6,125 bases of DNA from an uncultured Ruminococcus sp. (GCA_905199285.1 CAJKFZ010000160.1:1-6125), one strand, 5' to 3'. Counted from the first letter of the stretch, positions 1-6,070 are shown. Numbers and translations: made by a program. Notes: generated by a model from the sequence alone, not told the origin.

Positions 1-5
1 GTTAA

Positions 6-18
6 GAGAGGGGAGGGG
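6..18 (+). promoter_or_regulatory. Ribosome binding site of the sigma factor gene
   Basis: A purine run, GAGAGGGGAGGGG, contains GGGAGG at 11-16 and sits five bases before a TTG codon at 22. This site decides the start: the first in-frame ATG (64-66) has only a weak CAGGA well upstream of it. The promoter itself lies outside the window. Confidence 0.7.
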
Positions 19-21
19 AAA

Positions 22-543
22 TTGGAAATATGGCGGTCTGCATCGCAGGAATCTGCAAATCATATGTCATTTGATGAAATGTATATGAGCAATAGAAAAA
101 TTATGATGCATACTGCAATGAAGATACTTAATAATTTCAGCGATGCAGAAGACTGCGTTTCCGAGGCTTTTTTCAGAGCTTCAAAAATTTTTCCGAAAAT
201 TTCTAAGCTTGAATGTCCAAAATTAACTTCGCTGCTCGTTATAATAGTTAGAAACGCCGCAGTGGATAAATACAGGGAAAATAAACGAATAACATCTGTT
301 GAATGTCCGGAAGAGATCTCCGGAGCGGTCAGCATCGACAGCTATTCCTTTGATTCCGTTGTGAGTGTTATAAAACAGATGAAAGATGAATACAGGGATA
401 TTCTTATGCTTCGCTACGTTTATGGATACTCGGTGAAGGAAATATCAGATATACTGAATATATCAGGCGATAATGCTTATAAACGTATTCAGCGTGCTAA
501 ATCATCGCTCGCAAAACAGCTTGAGATAGGAGAAAAATCATGA
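22..543 (+). CDS. ECF-like sigma-70 family RNA polymerase sigma factor
   Basis: A 173-residue alternative sigma factor that would direct core RNA polymerase to a dedicated set of promoters. Region 2 covers about residues 16-90, with the family hallmark DAEDCVSEAFFRA (41-53) and the promoter-melting helix VRNAAVDKYRENKR (77-90). A variable linker follows (91-111). Region 4 (about 112-167) carries the helix-turn-helix YSVKEISDILNISGDNAYKR (136-155), which reads the -35 element. Length and two-domain layout are normal for an ECF factor. The start is taken as TTG at 22 because of its strong ribosome binding site; ATG at 64 would give 159 residues and still keep region 2. The stop TGA overlaps the next start as ATGA, so the two genes are probably translationally coupled, the usual layout of a sigma factor and its anti-sigma partner. 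Target promoters cannot be told from this window. Confidence 0.9.
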   Translation: MEIWRSASQESANHMSFDEMYMSNRKIMMHTAMKILNNFSDAEDCVSEAFFRASKIFPKISKLECPKLTSLLVIIVRNAAVDKYRENKRITSVECPEEISGAVSIDSYSFDSVVSVIKQMKDEYRDILMLRYVYGYSVKEISDILNISGDNAYKRIQRAKSSLAKQLEIGEKS

Positions 544-2774
544 GTAAGGATATTTTAAAAAAAGCCTTAGAGGCTCAGCTTTATGAATCTTATGATGAGA
601 TGTTGAGTCAGGAAATTCCTGATTATCAGTTTTCATCGGATTTTGAAGATAAAATGGATACACTCCTGTCAAATCAGCAAATAAAGCCTGTTAAAAAGCA
701 TAGAGGGTTGATAAGAATTATCTCGTCTGCCGTTGCTGCGTCGATCATTCTCGGAATATGCGCTGATGTTAAATCAGAACCTAAGCTTGAACGCAACAAA
801 AATTATGGCATTATTCCTTCGACAGAATCTCAGGTAACGACCGCAGTTTCTGAAAAGTCTGAATCATTTATAACCACCTCCACGTCGGCTTTATCTGAAA
901 GTACAAAAACAACTCAAACAAATGCATTAACAACAATGTTTTCGCCAATTGAAACAACTACGATCATGTCGATGAGTTCACAAGATATCGGCACGGAACA
1001 TGATTCAATTCCGCAAACAACTGCTATGCCGGAAAATCCGAGCAGATTGGATTCGGAAAATGAAAATAATCCGGCAGATAATAACAATAATGTCGGAGAT
1101 GATAAACCTCCGGAAAATAATGATAACATCGATAATGATCATGAATCTAATAATGGCGAATCTTTTGAGGAAAGGGGTTACTATATGAAAAAACTTATAA
1201 CTATGGCTTCAGCCCTTACTATCATGGGCTCAGCTATATCAAGCCCGGCTTATGCCGCTGAAAACACCACTCCATGGTATTGGGTTTCTGAAAAGGATAA
1301 AGAAGTTATAAAGTCTATGGAAAACAGCGACTTTAACTTTGATCTGGACAACAACGGGGTTTTTGATATCGTTGATGTTTATCTGCTTAATCGTATTACT
1401 GATCGTTTTTCGCCTTATCGTACTATAGACGAGCAGATAGTAAAAAACTGTATGGAAAATGCAGATTATAATTCTGACGGAACTGTTGATATTGACGATG
1501 CCAGTTTATTGGGTAAATACTTTATTCTGTATTATCCGATAAAATATGAGTATTTTTCTACGGAAAGCGAAGTATGGGCTGGCCTGGAAAAAGTAAATTA
1601 TAATTTTATTTTTAGTTATGATTGGTGTGTTGAGAGCTATCATGCTTACTATAAAATATTGGAAGATTTAGCAGACAGAGGCGATTTTAATCCGGATATG
1701 AACGGCGATGGTACTTTTGATATTCTTGACGTATGTGATTTTTATATATATCAGTATATTTTAACAGACAGCAATGGAAATCGTTCGAATCTTGATGAAT
1801 CACATTTGACGCCTACCGCAATGGAACAAATTGATAGGCTTTTAACAATTCCACGATATGCTGAAGTAACAAATCATGATGTTCACTATCATATTTTAAA
1901 TGATTTGATATCCTATTGTTTCTCTCAAAGTCAATATTCTGCCCAAATGCTTAATGATGAGTATTTTAATATGTATCGTCCTGAGTATAATTTTGAGACG
2001 TTGAGTTGGTTTATTTATCTGTATGCATCTATAAGAGAACTGGATATGGACAGTTACTTCATAGATTATGATTTGTTAAATAAATATTGCGATAGAAATT
2101 CAGAGGAATTTAAATTTGTTGAAAATTCTCATCCGGATGTAAATATGGATGGTGCAATTGACTATTATGATTATTTCGATACTCTTATCTATTTTGATGA
2201 TATTCTCAATGATACAAGTTGTGAGGATAGCATTCTTCCGGATGAAGTATGGCGTAATATTGCGGAAAACTGCGACTATAGCGAAAATGGAACAAGCGGT
2301 GATATTTATGATCTGACTATTGTTCAGATATATGTTCTGATCAATGCTCCTGATATATCTCAAAATTTTGATTCTGATTTCCAAGCTTATGTAAATAAAC
2401 TTTCGGAAGAATCCGGAAAAAATGTTGATCTTGATCGTTATAACGGAGAAAGCATTACTTATAATTACAATAAGACAATGGCTCTTTTAGCTGAAAATTC
2501 TGAAAAATCTACAGAGGATGAAAAAAATGATTATTTAGATCCTTCTGATGAGCGTTCAGGCGATGCTAATTGTGACGGAACCCTAAATATGTCGGATGCC
2601 GTTTTAATAATGCAGTCAAATTCCAATCCGGATAAATTCGGACTCAACGGTTCAGACCCTACGCATATTACTGAAAAAGGACTGTACAATGCAGATATTT
2701 ATTGTACCGGCGATGGTGTAACAAACGCTGACGCATTAGAAATACAAAATATACTTCTTAGCAATAACGAATAA
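540..2774 (+). CDS. Membrane anti-sigma-like protein fused in frame to a multi-EF-hand, dockerin-bearing extracellular region
   Basis: 744 residues, starting at the ATG that overlaps the sigma stop (AGGAG at 528-532, spacing 7) and ending in tandem TAATAA. Residues 1-55 are hydrophilic and predicted cytosolic; FSSDFEDKMDTLL (31-43) before a basic patch (KKHR) and one membrane helix (about 56-75) is the look of small anti-sigma factors paired with ECF genes. Residues 93-147 are Ser/Thr-rich and 172-209 are Asn/Asp-rich, typical surface linkers. At residue 216 a second Met begins a complete signal peptide, so the downstream part may also be made separately. Residues 264-591 hold scattered EF-hand-like loops, and 672-744 form a Ruminococcus-type dockerin, which would dock to a cellulosomal cohesin. 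No catalytic or carbohydrate-binding domain is recognised. The anti-sigma role is inferred from position and topology; the dockerin is clear. The full-length product would have two hydrophobic segments, so its topology is uncertain. Confidence 0.85.
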   Translation: MSKDILKKALEAQLYESYDEMLSQEIPDYQFSSDFEDKMDTLLSNQQIKPVKKHRGLIRIISSAVAASIILGICADVKSEPKLERNKNYGIIPSTESQVTTAVSEKSESFITTSTSALSESTKTTQTNALTTMFSPIETTTIMSMSSQDIGTEHDSIPQTTAMPENPSRLDSENENNPADNNNNVGDDKPPENNDNIDNDHESNNGESFEERGYYMKKLITMASALTIMGSAISSPAYAAENTTPWYWVSEKDKEVIKSMENSDFNFDLDNNGVFDIVDVYLLNRITDRFSPYRTIDEQIVKNCMENADYNSDGTVDIDDASLLGKYFILYYPIKYEYFSTESEVWAGLEKVNYNFIFSYDWCVESYHAYYKILEDLADRGDFNPDMNGDGTFDILDVCDFYIYQYILTDSNGNRSNLDESHLTPTAMEQIDRLLTIPRYAEVTNHDVHYHILNDLISYCFSQSQYSAQMLNDEYFNMYRPEYNFETLSWFIYLYASIRELDMDSYFIDYDLLNKYCDRNSEEFKFVENSHPDVNMDGAIDYYDYFDTLIYFDDILNDTSCEDSILPDEVWRNIAENCDYSENGTSGDIYDLTIVQIYVLINAPDISQNFDSDFQAYVNKLSEESGKNVDLDRYNGESITYNYNKTMALLAENSEKSTEDEKNDYLDPSDERSGDANCDGTLNMSDAVLIMQSNSNPDKFGLNGSDPTHITEKGLYNADIYCTGDGVTNADALEIQNILLSNNE
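705..764 (+). other. Predicted transmembrane helix of the anti-sigma-like part
   Basis: Residues 56-75 of the 540-2774 protein (GLIRIISSAVAASIILGICA) form an uncharged stretch apart from one Arg at its edge, preceded by KPVKKHR. By the positive-inside rule this puts the N-terminal 55 residues, next to the sigma factor, in the cytosol and the Ser/Thr-rich linker outside. Confidence 0.75.
1167..1187 (+). promoter_or_regulatory. Internal ribosome binding site and ATG inside the long reading frame
   Basis: GAGGAAAGGGG (1167-1177) stands seven bases before an in-frame ATG (1185-1187, Met216). The ATG also overlaps a TGA in the +1 frame (1186-1188), giving the same ATGA geometry as the sigma/anti-sigma junction at 540. 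Together with the signal peptide that follows, this looks like the start of a separate gene that has become, or is also, part of the upstream reading frame. A start here would give a 529-residue secreted dockerin protein (1185-2774). Confidence 0.65.
1185..1256 (+). other. Internal Sec signal peptide
   Basis: Residues 216-239 have the full order of a Sec signal peptide: a basic n-region (MKK), a hydrophobic core (LITMASALTIMGSAIS) and a polar c-region ending in A-Y-A before AEN, a canonical signal peptidase I site after residue 239. Such an element belongs at a protein N-terminus, so its place in the middle of a 744-residue frame is odd. If the internal ATG is used, the mature product starts near residue 240. 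Confidence 0.75.
1320..2318 (+). repeat. Five divergent dockerin-like EF-hand repeats in the protein
   Basis: Calcium-loop patterns D-x-[DN]-x-[DN]-G-x-x-D-x-x-D occur at residues 268-279 (DLDNNGVFDIVD), 309-320 (DYNSDGTVDIDD), 386-397 (DMNGDGTFDILD) and 533-544 (DVNMDGAIDYYD), with a 13-residue variant at 579-591 (DYSENGTSGDIYD). Several share a wider unit: E-V/I, four to six residues, E-N, then the loop and a Leu/Ile/Tyr-rich helix (for example EVIKSMENSDF, EQIVKNCMENADY, EVWRNIAENCDY). The first two could pair as a dockerin fold; the others are about 80-150 residues apart and embedded in Tyr/Asp-rich sequence of unknown fold. Confidence 0.75.
2553..2771 (+). other. C-terminal cellulosomal dockerin module
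   Basis: Residues 672-744. The first calcium loop is DANCDGTLNMSD (675-686) with helix AVLIMQ. After a spacer containing NPDKFGLNG and THITEKGLYNAD comes the second half, DIYCTGDGVTNADALEIQ (719-736), with helix IQNILL. The spacer and the second-loop wording match the dockerins of Ruminococcus species as known from that family. It should bind a cohesin on a scaffoldin or on the cell surface; which cohesin type cannot be told from sequence alone. Confidence 0.9.
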
Positions 2775-2801
2775 TAAAATCTGAGAACAAAATAAATACA
2801 G

Positions 2802-2833
2802 AAACTGCCGTACATTGGTGCGGCAGTTTTTTT
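2802..2833 (+). terminator. Rho-independent terminator of the sigma/dockerin operon
   Basis: A 12-bp stem pairs 2802-2813 (AAACTGCCGTAC) with 2818-2829 (GTGCGGCAGTTT), with one G-T wobble and a tight ATTG loop, followed by a run of seven T at 2827-2833. It lies 27 bases after the stop of the dockerin gene. The convergent araC-type gene ends at 2850; read on the other strand the hairpin is followed by a T-rich but interrupted stretch, so it may serve both genes, more weakly for the minus strand. Confidence 0.9.
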
Positions 2834-2849
2834 ATTAATTATTATTTGT

Positions 2850-3698
2850 TTAAGTTAGTTTCAATCTTTCCTGCTTAGGCGTAATGCCTTTCCATTTCTT
2901 ATAAGTTCGAATAAAATGACTACAATCAAAGAATCCTGTTTCTTGCGCAATAAAATTCAGGTCATAATCTGTATGAAAAAGCAAGTCCTGTGCTTTATTC
3001 AATCTGATGTAGGTAATATATTCTTTGCAGGAGCGACCGTAATTTTCACGGAATAGTTTTGCAAAATGAGAATAGCTCATGTGACACATTTCTGCCAGTT
3101 CATGAATCTCCAGCGGTTCTCCGGAATGTGTATCAATATATTCCAGAATATGATAAAACGAAAAATCTGTATCGGTGTGATTTTCTTTTGAAGTAATGAT
3201 TTCTTTTTCAGTTTTTCTTGCAAATTCTATCAACAGCGTATAAATATTGGATTGAACCTGCAATGCATAAAAATCTTTTTTGTCTGTATATTCCTGAATA
3301 GTATGACAAATCAGAGATTCGATACAGGCTCTGTTTAAGTGATTTCCGTCTATTATCATACAGAAGTCGGTTTCCTGTGTTCTTCGGGTAAAGATATCAT
3401 AGAATTTCGAGATATATGCTTGTGGGATATTGATCGTATGAATATCGAATTTCAACACAGCATACTGAACTTCTGTATCCTGTGCTTTTGAGAATTCATG
3501 AAGCTGTAGCGGGTAAATATAACATAAATCGCCTTCTTTTAGAATGGTTTTTCGATTGTTGCAGGTAATTGTAACGGAACCCTTGGTCATATAAATTATC
3601 TCACTGTAGTAATGCCAGTGAAGCGGAGAATTAACAGAATCGGTGTAAAAAATATCGTAAGGTTTTTTCAGAATATCAATATATTCAAATAACTGCAT
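2850..3698 (-). CDS. AraC-family transcriptional regulator with cupin sensor domain
   Basis: 282 residues, the normal length for a two-domain AraC regulator. The N-terminal cupin-like ligand domain (about 15-100) shows HWHYYSEIIYMTKGSVTI (27-44) and PLQLHEF (63-69), the usual histidine and beta-barrel motifs of sugar-sensing members. The C-terminal domain (about 182-280) holds two helix-turn-helix units: EIHELAEMCHMSYSHFAKLF (197-216) and, after the connecting helix, DLNFIAQETGFFDCSHFIRT (246-265) followed by the family signature YKKWKGITPKQ (266-276). The start at 3698 has GGGAGGG at the proper distance. It is transcribed away from the epimerase/GH26/GH94 operon, and such neighbours are commonly the local activator. 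The most likely ligand is a mannan- or cellulose-derived disaccharide, but this is inferred from context only. Confidence 0.93.
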   Translation of the reverse strand: MQLFEYIDILKKPYDIFYTDSVNSPLHWHYYSEIIYMTKGSVTITCNNRKTILKEGDLCYIYPLQLHEFSKAQDTEVQYAVLKFDIHTINIPQAYISKFYDIFTRRTQETDFCMIIDGNHLNRACIESLICHTIQEYTDKKDFYALQVQSNIYTLLIEFARKTEKEIITSKENHTDTDFSFYHILEYIDTHSGEPLEIHELAEMCHMSYSHFAKLFRENYGRSCKEYITYIRLNKAQDLLFHTDYDLNFIAQETGFFDCSHFIRTYKKWKGITPKQERLKLT

Positions 3699-3705
3699 AT
3701 CATTT

Positions 3706-3712
3706 CCCTCCC
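3706..3712 (-). promoter_or_regulatory. Ribosome binding site of the AraC-type gene
   Basis: GGGAGGG on the minus strand, seven bases before the ATG at 3698. It selects this ATG over the out-of-frame ATG at 3701-3703. Confidence 0.8.
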
Positions 3713-3718
3713 ATTACT

Positions 3719-3747
3719 ATTGTACAGCAATCGAGCAGGAAAGTCAA
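3719..3747 (-). promoter_or_regulatory. Sigma-A type promoter of the AraC-type gene
   Basis: On the minus strand TTGACT (3742-3747) is followed by a 17-bp spacer and TACAAT (3719-3724), each five of six matches to consensus. The predicted transcription start is near 3712, only about 14 bases before the ATG, so the leader would consist of little more than the ribosome binding site. Confidence 0.75.
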
Positions 3748-3789
3748 TCCGAAATAATAGATTTATACAATTTTTTCTTCTCTTTTTCA

Positions 3790-3818
3790 TAGAAAGATGA
3801 AAAGATGAAGCGTATAAT
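3790..3818 (+). promoter_or_regulatory. Promoter of the epimerase-GH26-GH94 operon
   Basis: A perfect TATAAT (3813-3818) stands 17 bp after a poor -35 candidate, TAGAAA (3790-3795, four of six matches). A good -10 with a weak -35 is the usual design of an activator-dependent promoter and fits control by the divergent AraC-type protein. Transcription should start near 3825, leaving a leader of about 87 bases. Confidence 0.65.
3793..3808 (+). repeat. Tandem 8-bp direct repeat in the promoter spacer
   Basis: AAAGATGA occurs twice back to back (3793-3800 and 3801-3808), filling most of the gap between the -35 and -10 of the operon promoter. It could be a protein-binding site or simple chance in A-rich DNA. 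Confidence 0.5.
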
Positions 3819-3845
3819 GTAATCATCGAAAGCAAACATGACGTT

Positions 3846-3878
3846 TGATACAGCAAGAGCCGGCTTACCTTGTAATCA
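3846..3878 (+). promoter_or_regulatory. Imperfect dyad in the operon leader (possible operator or RNA hairpin)
   Basis: A self-complementary core, AGCCGGCT (3858-3865), is flanked at equal distance by TACA (3849-3852) and TGTA (3871-3874). The arms extend to TGATACA on the left and TGTAATCA on the right with one extra base. It lies about 20-50 bases downstream of the predicted transcription start, where a repressor would block elongation. The core has no loop, so a DNA operator is more likely than an RNA stem. Confidence 0.4.
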
Positions 3879-3911
3879 GACTGAACTATACAGTGAAAGG
3901 ATATTTTGATT

Positions 3912-5090
3912 ATGGAAGCGAAGGTATTTAAGGAACATCTGGAAAACGATCTGATTCCGTTCTGGAACAAAATGAAAGATGAAATAAACGGTGGTTTCTA
4001 CGGTTACGCAGATGCCGAGGGAAATCCGGACATGAAAAGCGTAAAAGGAGTTATTCTCAACAGCAGAATATTGTGGTTTTATGCTTCGGCATATCAGCTT
4101 CTTCGTAAACCCGAACTGCTTGAAATGGCAGATCACGCTTACAGATTTCTTGTGGATCACTGCTTTGATTCCCAATATGGCGGTGTTTATTGGTCTGTAA
4201 ACTATGATGGTACTGTATGCGATGATACAAAGCACACGTACAATCAGGCATTTGCAATTTATGCCCTGTCGGCATATTATCGGGCAAGCGGCAGAAAAGA
4301 AGCTCTGAATCTTGCCTATGTGTTTTATCGTGTGATTGAGGAAAAGTGCCGAGATAGCAAGGGTTATTTTGAAGCGTTCAGACGTGATTTTACTCCGTCG
4401 TCCAACGAAAAACTTTCCGAAAACGGCGTTCTTGCAGAACGTACCATGAATACGCTGCTGCACGTTCTTGAGGCGTATTCTGAACTGTATCGTGCAGACC
4501 CGTTTTATGAAGTAGGCGATTCTATTCGCAGTATACTGCGTTTGTTTGAAAAGAAAATATACAACTCGGAAAAACAGATTTGTGATGTTTTCTTTGATTT
4601 GGATTATCACTCTTTGATTGATCTCGAATCCTTTGGACATGATATCGAAACATCATGGCTTATTGACCGCGGATGCAGTGTTCTTGAAGATAAAGCATAT
4701 CAAAAGGAAATGCAGCCGATGATAAATGGACTTGCAGAAGCCGCATATCGCAATGCCTTTGATAAGCGTCAGAATGCTTTGAATAACGAGCGTGAGGGTG
4801 ATCGCATCGATAGTCAGAAGATTTGGTGGGTTCAAGCAGAGTCTGTAGTAGGATTCTACAACGTTTATCAGAAAAATCCGCAGAAAGCAGAGTATCTGCA
4901 CACAGCTGAAAAAATCTGGGAATTTATTCAGAATCATGTTATTGATTCCAGAAGCGGCGAATGGATAGAAAGCATTCCTGCTGATAATCTGCCGGATTCC
5001 GGGCAGGCGCTTGTGCATCCGTGGAAATGTCCGTATCATAACGGAAGAATGTGCATGGAAATGATACAGCGTTTATCACAGGTTTCATAA
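3912..5090 (+). CDS. AGE-family cellobiose/mannobiose 2-epimerase
   Basis: 392 residues, cytoplasmic, with no signal peptide. The family epimerises the reducing-end sugar of beta-1,4 disaccharides at C2 (cellobiose to Glc-Man, mannobiose to Man-Glc, and back). The sequence follows the R. albus cellobiose 2-epimerase as I recall it nearly end to end: LIPFWNK (14-20), GGFYGY (27-32), KGVILNSRILWF (45-56, with Arg52), KHTYNQAFAIYALSAYYRAS (107-126), His184, FGHDIETSWL (241-250, His243 and Glu246), ALNNE (289-293), WWVQAE (305-310, Glu310) and WKCPYHNGRM (371-380, His376). The catalytic histidines and acids are thus all present. ATG at 3912 is preferred over the in-frame TTG at 3906 because it gives the same N-terminal length as that homologue, although the AAAGG at 3896-3900 is closer to the TTG. 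The GH26 gene starts 18 bases later. Cellobiose versus mannobiose preference cannot be decided from sequence. Confidence 0.93.
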   Translation: MEAKVFKEHLENDLIPFWNKMKDEINGGFYGYADAEGNPDMKSVKGVILNSRILWFYASAYQLLRKPELLEMADHAYRFLVDHCFDSQYGGVYWSVNYDGTVCDDTKHTYNQAFAIYALSAYYRASGRKEALNLAYVFYRVIEEKCRDSKGYFEAFRRDFTPSSNEKLSENGVLAERTMNTLLHVLEAYSELYRADPFYEVGDSIRSILRLFEKKIYNSEKQICDVFFDLDYHSLIDLESFGHDIETSWLIDRGCSVLEDKAYQKEMQPMINGLAEAAYRNAFDKRQNALNNEREGDRIDSQKIWWVQAESVVGFYNVYQKNPQKAEYLHTAEKIWEFIQNHVIDSRSGEWIESIPADNLPDSGQALVHPWKCPYHNGRMCMEMIQRLSQVS

Positions 5091-5108
5091 TGATAAGGAG
5101 GAATTATT

Positions 5109-6050
5109 ATGCAGAATACAGCTAATCATAATGCAACACCCAAGGCAAAGGAACTGCTGAATTATCTTTCGGATATTGCAGGAAAAAAAATAATTACAGG
5201 TCAGCATACGCAGACCAATCCTATGGAGGAAATTTCCTATATCAAGAAAATCACAGGAAAACAGCCGAAACTCAGAGGATTTGAATTGCTTTCTTATTCA
5301 CCCAATATCAATTACGATGATGCAGATGGGCCTTGTCTGACTGAGATTTATGAGAATCGCGGCACAGTGGATACTGCCTTGAAATGGGCAAAAGAAAACG
5401 ACGGAATTATTACATTTACATTTCACTGGTTTTCACCCATTGGTGGACACGATAAGAGCTTTTATGCCAAAAATACGGATTTTAATGCCGCTCGTATTCT
5501 GCTTGAGAATACACCGGAGCGAAAAGCGTTTTTCCATGATATGGACGTGATTGCAGAACTGCTGAAAAAATTTCAGGAAGCGGATATTCCTGTTTTGTGG
5601 CGTCCGTTCCATGAATCTTATGGGGATTGGTTCTGGTGGGGAGCGAAAGGTTCGGCAACAGCTCGTGAACTGTATAAGCTGATGTTTGATTATTATACAA
5701 ATGTTCACAAACTCAACAATCTGATATGGGTATGGAATTGTCACCTAAAAGAGGGCTATCCGGGGGACGAATATGTAGATATCATCTCAGTGGATATTTA
5801 TCTGTCTGAATATTCTGCGACTGATTATCATGAATATTATGAAAAGCTGATCGCTGAAATTACGAAAAACAAAGTTGCTGCACTTGCAGAAGTAGGCTAT
5901 ATGCCGGATATTGATATACTGGAAAAGTCGCACACACCATGGGCGTACTATATGATCTGGTCAAAAGAATTCTGCATCGGCGAGCAGTATAATCGTATTG
6001 AGCAGATTAGAAAAATGTATAACAGTGATTATTCAATTACCTTAAATTAA
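5109..6050 (+). CDS. GH26 beta-mannanase, predicted cytoplasmic
   Basis: 313 residues, a single GH26 (beta/alpha)8 catalytic domain that hydrolyses beta-1,4-mannosidic bonds with retention. The family motifs are in order: GQH (31-33), FTFHWFSP (103-110), WRPFHE (164-169) with acid/base Glu169, WFWWG (174-178), IWVWN (206-210), ISVDIY (226-231) and ALAEVG (258-263) with nucleophile Glu261, then WAYYMIWS (278-285). The N-terminus (MQNTANHNATPKAKELL) is hydrophilic, with no signal peptide, linker, dockerin or binding module, so it should act inside the cell on imported manno- or glucomanno-oligosaccharides, perhaps as a disaccharide-releasing enzyme. AAGGAGG at 5095-5101 gives a strong start. 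It lies 18 bases after the epimerase gene and 20 bases before the GH94 gene, in the same operon. Exact product size cannot be read from sequence. Confidence 0.92.
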   Translation: MQNTANHNATPKAKELLNYLSDIAGKKIITGQHTQTNPMEEISYIKKITGKQPKLRGFELLSYSPNINYDDADGPCLTEIYENRGTVDTALKWAKENDGIITFTFHWFSPIGGHDKSFYAKNTDFNAARILLENTPERKAFFHDMDVIAELLKKFQEADIPVLWRPFHESYGDWFWWGAKGSATARELYKLMFDYYTNVHKLNNLIWVWNCHLKEGYPGDEYVDIISVDIYLSEYSATDYHEYYEKLIAEITKNKVAALAEVGYMPDIDILEKSHTPWAYYMIWSKEFCIGEQYNRIEQIRKMYNSDYSITLN

Positions 6051-6070
6051 AACAGAAAGGAATTATTACA

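Noticed and set aside
1000..1188. 62-codon + strand frame ending in the TGA that overlaps the internal ATG
   Set aside because: Its Met/Ile/Arg-rich composition is that of an out-of-frame reading of the Asn/Asp-rich linker. Only its stop position is of interest, as noted in the internal start finding.
2653..2742. Possible second protein or frameshift in the spacer of the C-terminal dockerin
   Set aside because: The longer spacer (NPDKFGLNG to THITEKGLYNAD) and the shifted second loop are normal for Ruminococcus-type dockerins, not a sign of damage.
3833..3847. Small inverted repeat CAAAC-ATGAC-GTTTG in the operon leader
   Set aside because: Arms of only five bases with a five-base loop are expected by chance, and there is no T-run or conserved partner sequence.
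3845..3876. Second operon promoter, TTGATA (3845-3850) with TGTAAT (3871-3876)
   Set aside because: The spacer is 20 bases, too long for normal use, and both boxes coincide with the arms of the dyad, which explains the match better.
3906..3911. Upstream TTG start for the epimerase, two codons before the ATG
   Set aside because: The TTG has better spacing to AAAGG, but ATG at 3912 gives an N-terminus of the same length as the recalled R. albus homologue. The difference is two residues and has no functional meaning.
3876..4640. 254-codon open frame on the minus strand across the start of the epimerase gene
   Set aside because: It lies opposite a well-conserved epimerase, has a Cys/Ile/Phe-rich composition typical of antisense shadow translation, and shows no recognisable domain.
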